Shown here piece after piece: positions 17,550-25,681 of a DNA stretch of 46,722 nt. The stretch is from Burkholderiales bacterium. GTDB taxonomy: Bacteria > Pseudomonadota > Gammaproteobacteria > Burkholderiales > Burkholderiaceae_C. A program made the translations under genes and the position numbers. Each line of letters opens with the position of its first letter. The first letter of the stretch is position 1. The stretch lies in NCBI GenBank assembly GCA_947372225.1, contig CANBSV010000008.1, positions 1 through 46,722 of the forward strand, written 5' to 3'. Under the pieces are notes generated by a model. It was not told the DNA's origin and searched no databases. It saw only the letters and a program-made list of their open reading frames with translations.

Positions 17550-18524
17550 TCAGGGATAGAAGACTTCAACGGTGTAGCCGCTGACTTTTCGGCCATTGAT
17601 GGCCAGATTCAGCCGCAAAGGGGTCTCGACACCGGGCGCCAGAACACCACCCACGGGACCGAAGTCAGTGGGCAGCAATGCGCGGCGCGCCACCAGTTCG
17701 CCGCTGGTGTCCGTCAGGGACAGGTCGAGCGCGGGCATGGCTACCGGGAAAGATCCGCGGTTTTGCAGTGTGACCACCAGTTTCAACGCTCCCGGCGCAT
17801 CGGCCCGATCGGCTGGGTTGAGGGCTGAATTTTCAATACTGACCGATTCGATTCGATGCAGCGGGTCGATGCTGCATCCGGCGGCTGCGCACAAGCGGGT
17901 CAACCAGGGCTGCGTGACAGGCCAGTGCGCAGCCAGCTGATGCCGAAAGTGATACGCCGTCTGAGAGCCGAGACCCAGCAGCAGTAACAGCGCCACCAAG
18001 CCCAGTGCCAGACGCACCGGTGCTCGTTGCCAGCGCTGATCGCGTTCGGCCTGACGCACGAAGCCGGGCGCACCCGCTGGATCGGACATGACCCCAAGCC
18101 AGCCCGTCTCGTCGGCTGGCGCCTCCAGGTCTTCGTCGGCAAAGTCTTCGTACTCTGGTGCGTCGACAAATGCATTTCCCGCCTGCGCAGAGGATTCGAT
18201 GTCGAAGTCGCGCTCTTCCTCAAGTGCGGCTCTCGCAGCCGAGCCCGCGCCGAACGCATGGGCGTTGTCGTGCACTTCCTCGCGGTCGGCATCCGCTGCG
18301 TTTTCGGTCTGTTCGTCGTAGGCCTCGGGCGCTGGCGCTGATTCGGGCACGACCTGTTCATTCCAAGCAGGCGGATCTTCGTGCTCCAGGTCGAACAGGC
18401 CTTGCTGCGCATCGAATACCGCATGACAGCGGCCACATCGAACCCACCCTTCAGAGACCTTGAGTTGGTCCAGAACGACCCGAAAAATCGTTCCGCAGGC
18501 TGTGCAACGGGTGGCAAGACTCAT
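17550..18524 (-). CDS. Zinc-ribbon (MJ0042-type) and DUF3426 membrane protein
   Basis: A 324-residue protein. It begins with a zinc ribbon of two CxxC pairs (TRCTACGTIF and VRCGRCHAVF, residues ~6-40), followed by a long acidic, low-complexity linker (~45-150), one transmembrane helix (LALGLVALLLLLGLGSQTAYHF, ~172-193), and a C-terminal beta-rich DUF3426 domain, predicted periplasmic, ending SGYTVEVFYP. The architecture is common in Proteobacteria next to prmA; the function is not known. It lies 22 bp from prmA, consistent with one transcript from aroQ or accB through the PfkB gene. Confidence 0.9.
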   Translation of the reverse strand: MSLATRCTACGTIFRVVLDQLKVSEGWVRCGRCHAVFDAQQGLFDLEHEDPPAWNEQVVPESAPAPEAYDEQTENAADADREEVHDNAHAFGAGSAARAALEEERDFDIESSAQAGNAFVDAPEYEDFADEDLEAPADETGWLGVMSDPAGAPGFVRQAERDQRWQRAPVRLALGLVALLLLLGLGSQTAYHFRHQLAAHWPVTQPWLTRLCAAAGCSIDPLHRIESVSIENSALNPADRADAPGALKLVVTLQNRGSFPVAMPALDLSLTDTSGELVARRALLPTDFGPVGGVLAPGVETPLRLNLAINGRKVSGYTVEVFYP

Positions 18525-18546
18525 CGTCGAATCATGCCATGCAGTC

Positions 18547-19449
18547 TCACGCGGGCCGATGTGCTGTCATCAGGATCCAGCCGTCTTCGGCATCGCTGGT
18601 GACCAGCTTCAGCCAGGGCGCATAGGCTTCGACCAGTTCATCGGCCTGGCGCTCCAGGATGCCTGCCAGCACCAGATCGCCACCGGCTTGCACATGGGCA
18701 CAAAGAAGCGGAGCCATGAGTTTGAGTGGAGTCGCCAGGATGTTGGCCAACACCAGCGCGTACACACCATGAGCGATGTCGGGAAGTCCGGCTCGCACGG
18801 TCACCCCGTTGTGTCGCGCGTTGTCCATCGTCGCCTTCACCGCATCGGGATCGATGTCCACCGCCTCGATGCCACGCGCCCTGTGCAGCGCAGCACCGAT
18901 GGCCAGGATGCCCGAGCCGCAGCCGTAATCGAGCACTCGGCTCCACCGTGCGGCGTGCTCGGTCTCGTGCTGCGCTATCCAGCGCAGGCACATGCGCGTG
19001 GTCGGATGGGTGCCGGTGCCGAACGCCATGCCCGGGTCAAGCCGTATGACCCGCGTCGCCTGCGCAGGGGTTTCGTGCCAGCTTGGCACCACCCAGAAGT
19101 TTGGGGTGACCGGCACGGGCGTGAATTGCGACTGCGTCAGCCGCACCCAGTCCTGATCGACCAGTGGCGTGATCGACTGCAACTGAACAGCGCTCGCCCA
19201 GTCCTGCGCGAGCAGCAGATCCACGGCTTCCTGTGCGCCGTCGGCGGCGTCAAACAGCGCCTTCACGATCGAGCGGTCCCAGCCGCTACGCACCACGGGC
19301 ATGCCGGGTTCACCAAACAGCGCACGCTCGGCCTCGGTGTTGGCATCAGCATCTTCGACGGACACCGACAGCGCACCGAGCTCGTCCATCAGCGCATCGC
19401 TCACAGACTCGGCCTCGTCCTGCGGACACAGCAACAGCAACTCGACCAT
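18547..19449 (-). CDS. prmA: Ribosomal protein L11 methyltransferase
   Basis: PrmA trimethylates several amino groups of ribosomal protein L11 using S-adenosylmethionine. The 300-residue protein has a small N-terminal substrate-recognition domain (MVELLLLCPQDEAESVSDAL) and a class I SAM-binding domain with FGTGTHPTTRMCLRWI, VLDYGCGSGILAIGA (motif I, residues ~168-182), DIDPDAVKATMDNA and LVLANILATPL (the catalytic N-I/P-L region). Length and motifs match E. coli PrmA (293 aa). It sits between accC (30 bp upstream) and the DUF3426 gene, a familiar betaproteobacterial order. Confidence 0.97.
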   Translation of the reverse strand: MVELLLLCPQDEAESVSDALMDELGALSVSVEDADANTEAERALFGEPGMPVVRSGWDRSIVKALFDAADGAQEAVDLLLAQDWASAVQLQSITPLVDQDWVRLTQSQFTPVPVTPNFWVVPSWHETPAQATRVIRLDPGMAFGTGTHPTTRMCLRWIAQHETEHAARWSRVLDYGCGSGILAIGAALHRARGIEAVDIDPDAVKATMDNARHNGVTVRAGLPDIAHGVYALVLANILATPLKLMAPLLCAHVQAGGDLVLAGILERQADELVEAYAPWLKLVTSDAEDGWILMTAHRPA

Positions 19450-19479
19450 GTCAGTGCTCAGGTGGGCAAGCGGCAGCCA

Positions 19480-20829
19480 TCAACGCTTGTGGCCGCCCAT
19501 CCACTCCTCAAGGTAGTGGATGCTGGTGCCACCTTCGACGAACTTGGCGTCGACCATCAGCTCGCGGTGCAGCGGGATGTTGGTCGAGATGCCCTCGATC
19601 ACGGTCTCTGACAAGGCAATGCGCATGCGCGCCAGGGCCTGCTCACGTGTGTCGCCGTGAACGATGATCTTGCCGATCATCGAGTCGTAGTGCGGCGGCA
19701 CGAAGTAGTTGGCATAGGCGTGCGAATCGACCCGCACTCCCGGCCCTCCCGGCGGGTGCCACGTGGTGATGCGGCCCGGCGATGGTGTGAATTTGTACGG
19801 ATCTTCGGCGTTGATGCGGCACTCGATCGAGTGCCCGCGCGTTTCCACCTGGCGTTGCGTGAGCGGCAGTTTTTCCATGGCTGCGATGCGGATCTGCATC
19901 TGCACGATGTCGATGCCCGTGACCAGTTCGGTCACGGGGTGTTCGACCTGGATGCGAGTGTTCATCTCTATGAAGAAGAACTCCCCGTTCTCGTAGAGGA
20001 ACTCGAACGTGCCGGCGCCGCGGTAGCCGATCTTCTTGCAGGCCGCTGCGCAGCGCTCGCCCAGACGCTCGATCGCGCGGCGGGGGATGCCCGGCGCAGG
20101 CGCTTCTTCGATGATCTTCTGGTGGCGACGTTGCATCGAGCAGTCGCGGTCACCCAACCACAGCGCATTGCGGTGCTGGTCGGCGAGCACCTGGATTTCG
20201 ATGTGCCGCGGGTTCTGGAGAAATTTTTCCATGTACACCGCCGGGTTGCCAAAGGCAGCGCCGGCTTCGGTGCGCGTGGTCTGCACCGCGTGCAGCAGCG
20301 CGGCTTCTGTGTGCACCACCCGCATGCCGCGCCCGCCACCACCACCCGAGGCCTTGATGATCACCGGGTATCCGATGGCGCGCGCTGCCTTGACGATTTC
20401 GCGCGGGTCTTCACCGAGCGCACCTTCACTGCCCGGCACACACGGCACGCCCGACTTGATCATGGCCTGCTTGGCGGACACCTTGTCTCCCATCATGCGT
20501 ATGCATTCAGGGGACGGCCCGATGAACGTGAAACCGCTGCGCTCAACACGTTCCGCGAAATCGGCGTTTTCGGACAGGAAGCCGTATCCGGGGTGGATGG
20601 CCTCTGCATCGGTGACTTCGGCGGTCGAGATGATCGCCGGCATGTTCAGGTAGCTCAGCGATGACGCAGCCGGTCCGATGCACACCGCCTCATCAGCGAG
20701 CTTGACGTATTTGGCCTCGCGGTCGGCCTCGGAATAGACCACCACCGACTTGATGCCGAGTTCACGGCACGCGCGCTGGATGCGCAGGGCGATCTCGCCG
20801 CGGTTGGCTATGAGTATTTTCTTGAACAT
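19480..20829 (-). CDS. accC: Acetyl-CoA carboxylase, biotin carboxylase subunit
   Basis: AccC carboxylates the biotin on AccB with ATP and bicarbonate, the first half-reaction of malonyl-CoA synthesis. The 449-residue protein starts MFKKILIANRGEIALRI. The start at 20829 is chosen over a TTG one codon earlier because family members begin this way. The ATP-grasp glycine loop GGGGRGMRVV, the metal-binding F-F-I-E-M-N-T-R-I-Q-V-E-H-P block, and the catalytic R-I-N-A-E-D-P region are all present. Length equals E. coli AccC (449). It follows accB by 13 bp, ensuring coupled production. Confidence 0.98.
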   Translation of the reverse strand: MFKKILIANRGEIALRIQRACRELGIKSVVVYSEADREAKYVKLADEAVCIGPAASSLSYLNMPAIISTAEVTDAEAIHPGYGFLSENADFAERVERSGFTFIGPSPECIRMMGDKVSAKQAMIKSGVPCVPGSEGALGEDPREIVKAARAIGYPVIIKASGGGGGRGMRVVHTEAALLHAVQTTRTEAGAAFGNPAVYMEKFLQNPRHIEIQVLADQHRNALWLGDRDCSMQRRHQKIIEEAPAPGIPRRAIERLGERCAAACKKIGYRGAGTFEFLYENGEFFFIEMNTRIQVEHPVTELVTGIDIVQMQIRIAAMEKLPLTQRQVETRGHSIECRINAEDPYKFTPSPGRITTWHPPGGPGVRVDSHAYANYFVPPHYDSMIGKIIVHGDTREQALARMRIALSETVIEGISTNIPLHRELMVDAKFVEGGTSIHYLEEWMGGHKR

Positions 20830-20842
20830 CAACGAACGCGGC

Positions 20843-21289
20843 TCACTCGACGATGAACAGGGGCTGGCCGAACTCCACCGCTTGGCCGTTCTCGCACAGC
20901 ACGCGGGTGACCTTGCCGGACTTGTCGGCTTCGATCTCGTTCATGATCTTCATGGCTTCGATGATGCAGATGGCTTCGCCTTCTTTGACGTCCGAGCCGA
21001 TGTCGGCCAGTGGCTTGCCGCCGGGGCTCGCTGCCCGGTAGAACGTGCCGACCATCGGTGACTTCACCACGTGGCCGGATTCCACGGGCACCTCAGCAAC
21101 AGCGAGCGCAACGGGTTGAGCCGCCGTTGCAGGCAGCGACATCGCGGGTGCCGGTGCGTAGCTCACGGTCGCGGCGCGAGGGTCGGCCTTCACGATGCGC
21201 ACCTTGCCTTCGGCTTCGGTGATTTCGAGCTCCGAGATGTTCGATTCCGACACCAGATCGATCAGCGTCTTGAGTTTGCGTAAGTCCAT
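20843..21289 (-). CDS. accB: Biotin carboxyl carrier protein of acetyl-CoA carboxylase
   Basis: AccB carries the biotin that shuttles CO2 between AccC and the carboxyltransferase. The start at 21289 (MDLRKLKTLIDLVSES, 148 aa) is fixed by GGAGCT upstream and by family alignment; the longer open frame extends into non-coding spacer. An N-terminal helical domain (~1-35) is followed by an Ala/Pro/Val-rich flexible linker (~45-70) and the biotinyl domain, with the modified lysine in EAMKIMNE near residue 114. A thumb-type insertion (ASPGGKPLADIGSDV) is visible, as in E. coli. The 104-bp spacer to aroQ may hold its own promoter; none is obvious. Confidence 0.97.
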   Translation of the reverse strand: MDLRKLKTLIDLVSESNISELEITEAEGKVRIVKADPRAATVSYAPAPAMSLPATAAQPVALAVAEVPVESGHVVKSPMVGTFYRAASPGGKPLADIGSDVKEGEAICIIEAMKIMNEIEADKSGKVTRVLCENGQAVEFGQPLFIVE

Positions 21290-21393
21290 GCGAGAGCTCC
21301 AACAGGGTGTCTGGTCAGACGTGGGACAGGGGCTTCGTGCTGCGCCGGACCGGGAATGGCCCGCCTTGCGGCGCACACACAGGGGTTGGCGGG

Positions 21394-21831
21394 TCAGCGG
21401 CTGGCGTGGTGCATCGCGTGATCCAGGGCCAGGCGGTAGCCATCGGCGCCCAGCCCACAAATCACACCCACGGCCAGATCGGAAAAATAGGAATGGTGGC
21501 GAAACGGCTCGCGCCGGTGAATGTTCGACAAGTGCACCTCAATGAACGGAAGGTTCACGGCGGCCAACGCATCGCGCAGACCCACGCTGGTGTGGGTCAG
21601 CGCAGCCGGGTTGATGATGATGAACTGGCTTCCATCCGTGCGTGCAGCCTGCACGCGGTCGATGAGCGCTCCTTCGTGATTGCTTTGGAACGTGTGCACC
21701 ACCGAGCCGGCCTGGGCAGCGGCCTGCACCAGATCGGCGTCGATCTGCTCCAGCGTGCGGCTGCCATAGACGCCGGGTTCGCGGGTTCCCAGCAAATTCA
21801 GGTTGGGTCCATGGAGCACGAGGATTTGCAT
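21394..21831 (-). CDS. aroQ: 3-dehydroquinate dehydratase, type II
   Basis: AroQ dehydrates 3-dehydroquinate to 3-dehydroshikimate, the third step of the shikimate pathway; aroE, the next step, is encoded 2 kb upstream on the same strand. The 145-residue protein shows the type II signature LHGPNLNLLGTREPGVYG with the catalytic Tyr at residue 22, Arg17 on the flexible lid, and the C-terminal EVHLSNIHRREPFRHHSYFS with the catalytic His. The type II fold is unrelated to the type I AroD enzyme. The order aroQ-accB-accC is widespread. The 142-bp region upstream has two copies of AAGTGCGATGG (21901, 21959) but no clear promoter. Confidence 0.97.
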   Translation of the reverse strand: MQILVLHGPNLNLLGTREPGVYGSRTLEQIDADLVQAAAQAGSVVHTFQSNHEGALIDRVQAARTDGSQFIIINPAALTHTSVGLRDALAAVNLPFIEVHLSNIHRREPFRHHSYFSDLAVGVICGLGADGYRLALDHAMHHASR

Positions 21832-21973
21832 GTAGATGATTCGGCACGCCTCTCGGGTGCCGGGTCGCTGGTCTGCAGGGGGCGGACTTTACGCTGTTTG
21901 AAGTGCGATGGCGCCTTTTGAAGTCAAATTGACGCCACGCCGCTTGATGACCATGGTCAAGTGCGATGGTGAA

Positions 21974-22501
21974 TCAAACGCCGGCCTGGGTCGCCCAGCG
22001 AGCCAGATCGGCGGGTTTCAATGCGCCCAGCTTTCGGTCGATCACCCTTCCTTCGCTACCGAGCACCACGGTGAACGGCAGTGAGCCTTCCGCGTTGCCC
22101 AGCGTGCGCGCCAGTTCGCTGCCATCCAGCCCCGCCAGCCCGATCGGGAAACTCACCGGTCGCCGCGACAGAAACTCGCGCACCGGGGTGGGGCTGTCGA
22201 CCGCGAGCCCCAACACATGCCAGCCGCGAGCTTGCTGCTGACGGTGGAACTCGTCGATCAGGGGCATCTCCCTGACACAGGGCGGACACCAGGTCGCCCA
22301 GAAATTCAGCAGCAGCGGCGCCCCGCGCAGGCTCGCCAGCGCCAGCTCACCACCGCCGGGCTGTTCGAAGCGCAGGGCCCAGAACTGGGCGCCCGGCACA
22401 TCGGCAGAGCCGTCGGCCGGTTCATTGCGGCGGGCAAAACCGGCGCCTGCCGCCAGCGCTGCGGCCGCCACTCCCCCCAACACCCAGGTGCGTCGATTCA
22501 T
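21974..22501 (-). CDS. TlpA/ResA-like exported thioredoxin-fold protein
   Basis: A 175-residue thiol-disulfide oxidoreductase predicted to work in the periplasm. The N-terminus MNRRTWVLGGVAAAALAAGAGFA is a signal sequence or membrane anchor. It has a true twin Arg (NRRTWVL), resembling a Tat signal. The thioredoxin domain has the active site WATWCPPCVREMP (Cys pair near residue 75) and the cis-Pro in GSLPFTVVL. Such proteins reduce apocytochrome c or other cysteine proteins. The start overlaps the stop of the upstream unknown gene by four bases (ATGA), so the two are co-translated. Confidence 0.92.
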   Translation of the reverse strand: MNRRTWVLGGVAAAALAAGAGFARRNEPADGSADVPGAQFWALRFEQPGGGELALASLRGAPLLLNFWATWCPPCVREMPLIDEFHRQQQARGWHVLGLAVDSPTPVREFLSRRPVSFPIGLAGLDGSELARTLGNAEGSLPFTVVLGSEGRVIDRKLGALKPADLARWATQAGV

Positions 22502-23097
22502 GTCGGGTCCTCCATTCGTTGTCGCAGCGCAGGCAAGTCGCCGCGCTGGGTCTGTCCGCTGGCATCGGGCTTGAGGCTGCCGCGCAGGTCGTCGTGGTCA
22601 AGTACCGTGAGGAACACGGTGACCTCTTCGCCGAGCGCGCGACTCGGGCTGCTCACGCTCAGCACATCGACGGGCAGGTTGCGCGGGCCGGGCTGGCTGC
22701 CAATGTCGAAGTCGATGCCCCGGTTGAGCATGCCCATCTCGGCGGCCTTCGGGTCGTCGCAATACAACTCGATGTGCACGCTCGACAGGCGGGTGGCGGT
22801 GCCGCGCCACACCGCGCCGGTGAGGTGCGGCCGGAACTCTTCGAGTCGCTTCATCCAAACGGCAGCCACTTCGCGCAGGGCCGCCAACTCGGCCGGCTGG
22901 GTGTCGGAACAAAACAGTGCCAGATAGGCGCGCACCTCGTCTTCCACGGCGGTGTTGTCAGGCAGTGCCGCGGAGCGTGTGCTTCGTTTGCCCAGATCGC
23001 GCGCCGCGCGGCGTTTGGCGGGGCCGTACTCCAGGCCTTCTTCCACCACCAGGCGAGCCGCGACGGCGGCGATTTCGGCGGTCAGGTCAGAAGACAT
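22498..23097 (-). CDS. Conserved protein of unknown function (199 aa)
   Basis: A soluble protein without signal or membrane segments. The N-terminus (MSSDLTAEIAAVAARLVVEEGLEYGPAKRRA) is helical and includes a basic patch. The central segment GTATRLSSVHIELYCDDPKAAEMGML loosely resembles the active-site region of minimal nucleotidyltransferases, an idea from pattern only. Relatives in Burkholderiales are, as I recall, often labelled UDP-N-acetylmuramate-alanine ligase; nothing in the sequence supports that, since it lacks the Mur ligase ATP loop. It lies between mtgA (22 bp) and a TlpA-like gene it overlaps, so a cell-envelope role is possible but unproven. Confidence 0.85.
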   Translation of the reverse strand: MSSDLTAEIAAVAARLVVEEGLEYGPAKRRAARDLGKRSTRSAALPDNTAVEDEVRAYLALFCSDTQPAELAALREVAAVWMKRLEEFRPHLTGAVWRGTATRLSSVHIELYCDDPKAAEMGMLNRGIDFDIGSQPGPRNLPVDVLSVSSPSRALGEEVTVFLTVLDHDDLRGSLKPDASGQTQRGDLPALRQRMEDPT

Positions 23098-23119
23098 GGC
23101 TGCAGGACGCGGTGGCGTG

Positions 23120-23875
23120 TCAAGGCAACTCGACCGCGCCCATGCGGGCTGCCACCGTGGCCGCGCGCGACAGCAGGTAGGGCGAGTCGGGACGTTTTTC
23201 GAAGCGCTTGGGTGCTGGCAGCATCACGGCCAGCCGAGCCGCTGCCATCGGCGTGAGCTGTGCCGCGCTGGTGTGAAAGTAGTGCTGCGCTGCAGCCTCG
23301 GCGCCGAAGATGCCCTCGCCCCACTCGACGCTGTTGAGGTAGATCTCGAGGATGCGACGTTTGTCGAGCATCGCCTCGAGCATGAAGGTCAGCACGAACT
23401 CCTGCGCCTTGCGCAGCAGATGGCGCTCGCTGCTCAAAAACAGGTTTTTCGCCAGTTGCTGTGTGATCGTCGAGCCACCGATCACCTTGGCTTCGAGCTT
23501 GCGTGGGGCCCGTGCTTCTACACGTGCGTTGATCGCTTCGGTGCGGGTCTGCGCTTTCTGGTTGCGCTCCCACGCCTTTTCGAGCGCGTCCCAGTCCACG
23601 CCGTTGTGTTCGGCGAAGCCGGCATCCTCCGAGGCGATGACGGCGCGCTTGAGGTTGGACGAAATCTGCGAGTCATCCACCCAGCGCTGGCTCCAGCCGA
23701 CCGAATGCTGATCACTCAGAAGGCGCCAGATCTCGGACCGCTGGAAGCTCGTTGAGGCGGGGTCAACGATGGTCATCAGTCCGATGCGCAGCGCAAAGTA
23801 CAGCTGCAGCGAAAGCAGCGCCAGAGCCACGAGCCCGACGAATCGCAGCAGCGAAGTGCGTGGACTTTTTTTCAT
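23120..23875 (-). CDS. mtgA: Monofunctional peptidoglycan glycosyltransferase
   Basis: MtgA polymerises lipid II into glycan strands at the outer face of the inner membrane. The start at 23875 (MKKSPRTSLLRFVGLVAL, 251 aa) overlaps the aroE stop as ATGA; the much longer open frame upstream is only the shadow of aroE. One N-terminal transmembrane anchor (~10-30) precedes the GT51 domain, with the catalytic Glu in ASEDAGFAEHNGVDW, the GGSTITQQLAKNLFLS signature, and EIYLNSVEWGEGIFGAEAA. No transpeptidase domain follows. Length is normal (E. coli 242). It works on the same polymer as AmpD, encoded elsewhere in the window. Confidence 0.97.
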   Translation of the reverse strand: MKKSPRTSLLRFVGLVALALLSLQLYFALRIGLMTIVDPASTSFQRSEIWRLLSDQHSVGWSQRWVDDSQISSNLKRAVIASEDAGFAEHNGVDWDALEKAWERNQKAQTRTEAINARVEARAPRKLEAKVIGGSTITQQLAKNLFLSSERHLLRKAQEFVLTFMLEAMLDKRRILEIYLNSVEWGEGIFGAEAAAQHYFHTSAAQLTPMAAARLAVMLPAPKRFEKRPDSPYLLSRAATVAARMGAVELP

Positions 23876-24786
23876 GAGGCAGTCGCCGCAGCGGCGGCCA
23901 GCCTGCCTTGAAGCGCCGCGAGCACCGCAGCGGTTTCGGGGCGCACGCCGCGCCAGACCCCGAATGACTCGGCGGCCTGCTCGACCAGCATGCCCAGCCC
24001 GTCGCGCCCTCGTGCGCCATGGGCGGCAGCCCATTCCAGGAAAGGCAGAGCGGCAGCGCCGTACATCATGTCGAGCGCGAGCGTTCCGGTGCGCAGCGAG
24101 CCGGCTGGCACCGGCACGCCGGCGGAATGCAGGCTGCTGGCGCTGGCGTTGACCACCACGTCGAATTCCCGGCCCGGGTGCTGCAGGCTGGTCACGCGAA
24201 GGCTCACCCCGTGCGACGCCGCCCATGGGGCATGCCGCGCGGCAAGCGCCTCGGCCTTGTCAGCGGTGCGGTTGCACAGGACCACTTCGGCGGGGCCGGC
24301 AGCGATCAGTGCCCCCAAGGCGCCGGCTGCGGCGCCACCGGCGCCGATCAGCAGGACGCGTGCGCGCGCCAGCGGCACGCCGGCGTTGTGCTCGATATCG
24401 CGTACCAGCCCTGCGCCATCGGTGTTGTCAGCGAGCCAGCATCCGGCGTCAAAGCGCAGCAGGTTGGCCGCTTGCGCCAGCTCAGCTCGCTCGGTGACCT
24501 GTGCACCCAGCGCAAACGCCGCGAACTTGAACGGCACCGTGACATTGCAGCCACGAGCCGGACCACTCCCTGCAACGGCATCGGCCGCGAATTCACCCAC
24601 GCTGCCGCCAGGTGCATCGGCGAAGTGTTGGACCGCCCGCGCGAATTCGCCGTCTGCGAGTGGGCACAGCAGCCGCCCATAGCGCAGCGCCTGCCCGGTG
24701 GCTGCCGCGAACATGGCATGGATGAACGGCGATTGGCTGTGGGCCACCGGGTGGCCCGCCACGGCGTAGTGGTCAATGGGTGTCAT
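23872..24786 (-). CDS. aroE: Shikimate dehydrogenase (NADP+)
   Basis: AroE reduces 3-dehydroshikimate to shikimate, the fourth step of aromatic amino-acid synthesis. The 304-residue protein has the shikimate-binding PVAHSQSPFIHAMFA near residue 15, NVTVPFKFAAF with the catalytic Lys near residue 85, the NTDGAGLV motif, and the NADP-binding Rossmann loop GAGGAAAGALGALI with CNRTADKAEAL. It is slightly longer than E. coli AroE (272 aa) because of insertions near residues 60-80. It overlaps mtgA by four bases and lies 7 bp after the TonB-like gene, so the three genes are probably one transcript. Confidence 0.97.
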   Translation of the reverse strand: MTPIDHYAVAGHPVAHSQSPFIHAMFAAATGQALRYGRLLCPLADGEFARAVQHFADAPGGSVGEFAADAVAGSGPARGCNVTVPFKFAAFALGAQVTERAELAQAANLLRFDAGCWLADNTDGAGLVRDIEHNAGVPLARARVLLIGAGGAAAGALGALIAAGPAEVVLCNRTADKAEALAARHAPWAASHGVSLRVTSLQHPGREFDVVVNASASSLHSAGVPVPAGSLRTGTLALDMMYGAAALPFLEWAAAHGARGRDGLGMLVEQAAESFGVWRGVRPETAAVLAALQGRLAAAAATAS

Positions 24787-24793
24787 CAGTGGT

Positions 24794-25657
24794 TCATTCG
24801 GCGGGGGAGGGGCTTTCCACCGTGGTCTCGAGACCGTCTTCGCGCGTGAAGCGAAACCGCGAGGTGATCACCAACTCGTCGACCTCGGCGCGCATCCTGG
24901 ATGAGAACGGACCGAAAGGGCCGGCCGTGCGAACGATCGCGATCGCCTGCCGGTCGAGTACCGGTGAGTTCGAGGGGCGCACGATCTCGGTGTCGATCAC
25001 GCGACCGGCGGCGTCGATGGTCACGTTCATCGTCAACTCGCCGTAGAGCTTTTTGCCACCTTGTTCAGGGAAGTGGCTGGTGCCACGCTCTTCGATCTTG
25101 CGGCGCAGCCTGTCGTAGTACTGCGCGTAGGTCGCTTCGCGGGTGGCTGGGCTGATGTAGCGCTTCTTGGGGCGGGCGTTTTCCTCGTTGACCCGCTTTT
25201 CGATTTGCGCAAGCAACTGCACCAGTTGGCGCCGGTGCTCTTCCTTGGCACGTTCGCTGGGGGACCCCTCGTCGTGACGGGCATCCATGGCTGGTAGCAA
25301 AGCCAGCTCGCGGCGTACCTTTGTGAGCAACTGCTGCTGCGCTTGTTGCAACTGCTCGATCAGCTTGCGCGAGGTTTCCTCGGCATCGCCCAATTCGGTC
25401 TGAGCCGATGGCAGCAGCGGTGAGGTGGCTCGTCCGGCGTCGGCTTCGCCACCGCCGGCCAGTGAAACCTGAGCGATGGCCTGTGCACGATCAGGCGGGG
25501 TGCTTGAGCGCGAGTTGACCAGGATCACCTCGAGAGGTGTGTCCGAGAAGATTCGCTTGAAGCGCTCGGGGTCGACGAAGCGAATCGTCAGAAGGGCGGC
25601 ATGCACCGCCACCGAAAAAATCAGTGCAATGGAGAGCGGCGACAGCTTGCCGGACAT
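24794..25657 (-). CDS. TonB-family energy transducer
   Basis: A 287-residue protein with a single N-terminal transmembrane helix (PLSIALIFSVAVHAALLTI, containing the helix histidine typical of TonB), a long charged, Gln-rich periplasmic linker (~60-170, with predicted coiled coil around EETSRKLIEQLQQAQQQLLTKV), and a C-terminal TonB domain (YGELTMNVTIDAAGRVIDTEIVRPSNSP, ~205-270). TonB proteins pass proton-motive energy to outer-membrane receptors. No exbB/exbD or receptor gene is nearby, so the partner is unknown; a role in envelope integrity rather than uptake is possible for this family. Confidence 0.88.
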   Translation of the reverse strand: MSGKLSPLSIALIFSVAVHAALLTIRFVDPERFKRIFSDTPLEVILVNSRSSTPPDRAQAIAQVSLAGGGEADAGRATSPLLPSAQTELGDAEETSRKLIEQLQQAQQQLLTKVRRELALLPAMDARHDEGSPSERAKEEHRRQLVQLLAQIEKRVNEENARPKKRYISPATREATYAQYYDRLRRKIEERGTSHFPEQGGKKLYGELTMNVTIDAAGRVIDTEIVRPSNSPVLDRQAIAIVRTAGPFGPFSSRMRAEVDELVITSRFRFTREDGLETTVESPSPAE

Positions 25658-25681
25658 GCGATCAGGTGGGGGGTCGGGTGT

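Noticed and set aside
23120..24226. 368-residue version of mtgA
   Set aside because: Residues before MKKSPRTS are out-of-frame aroE sequence; the ATGA overlap fixes the start at 23875.
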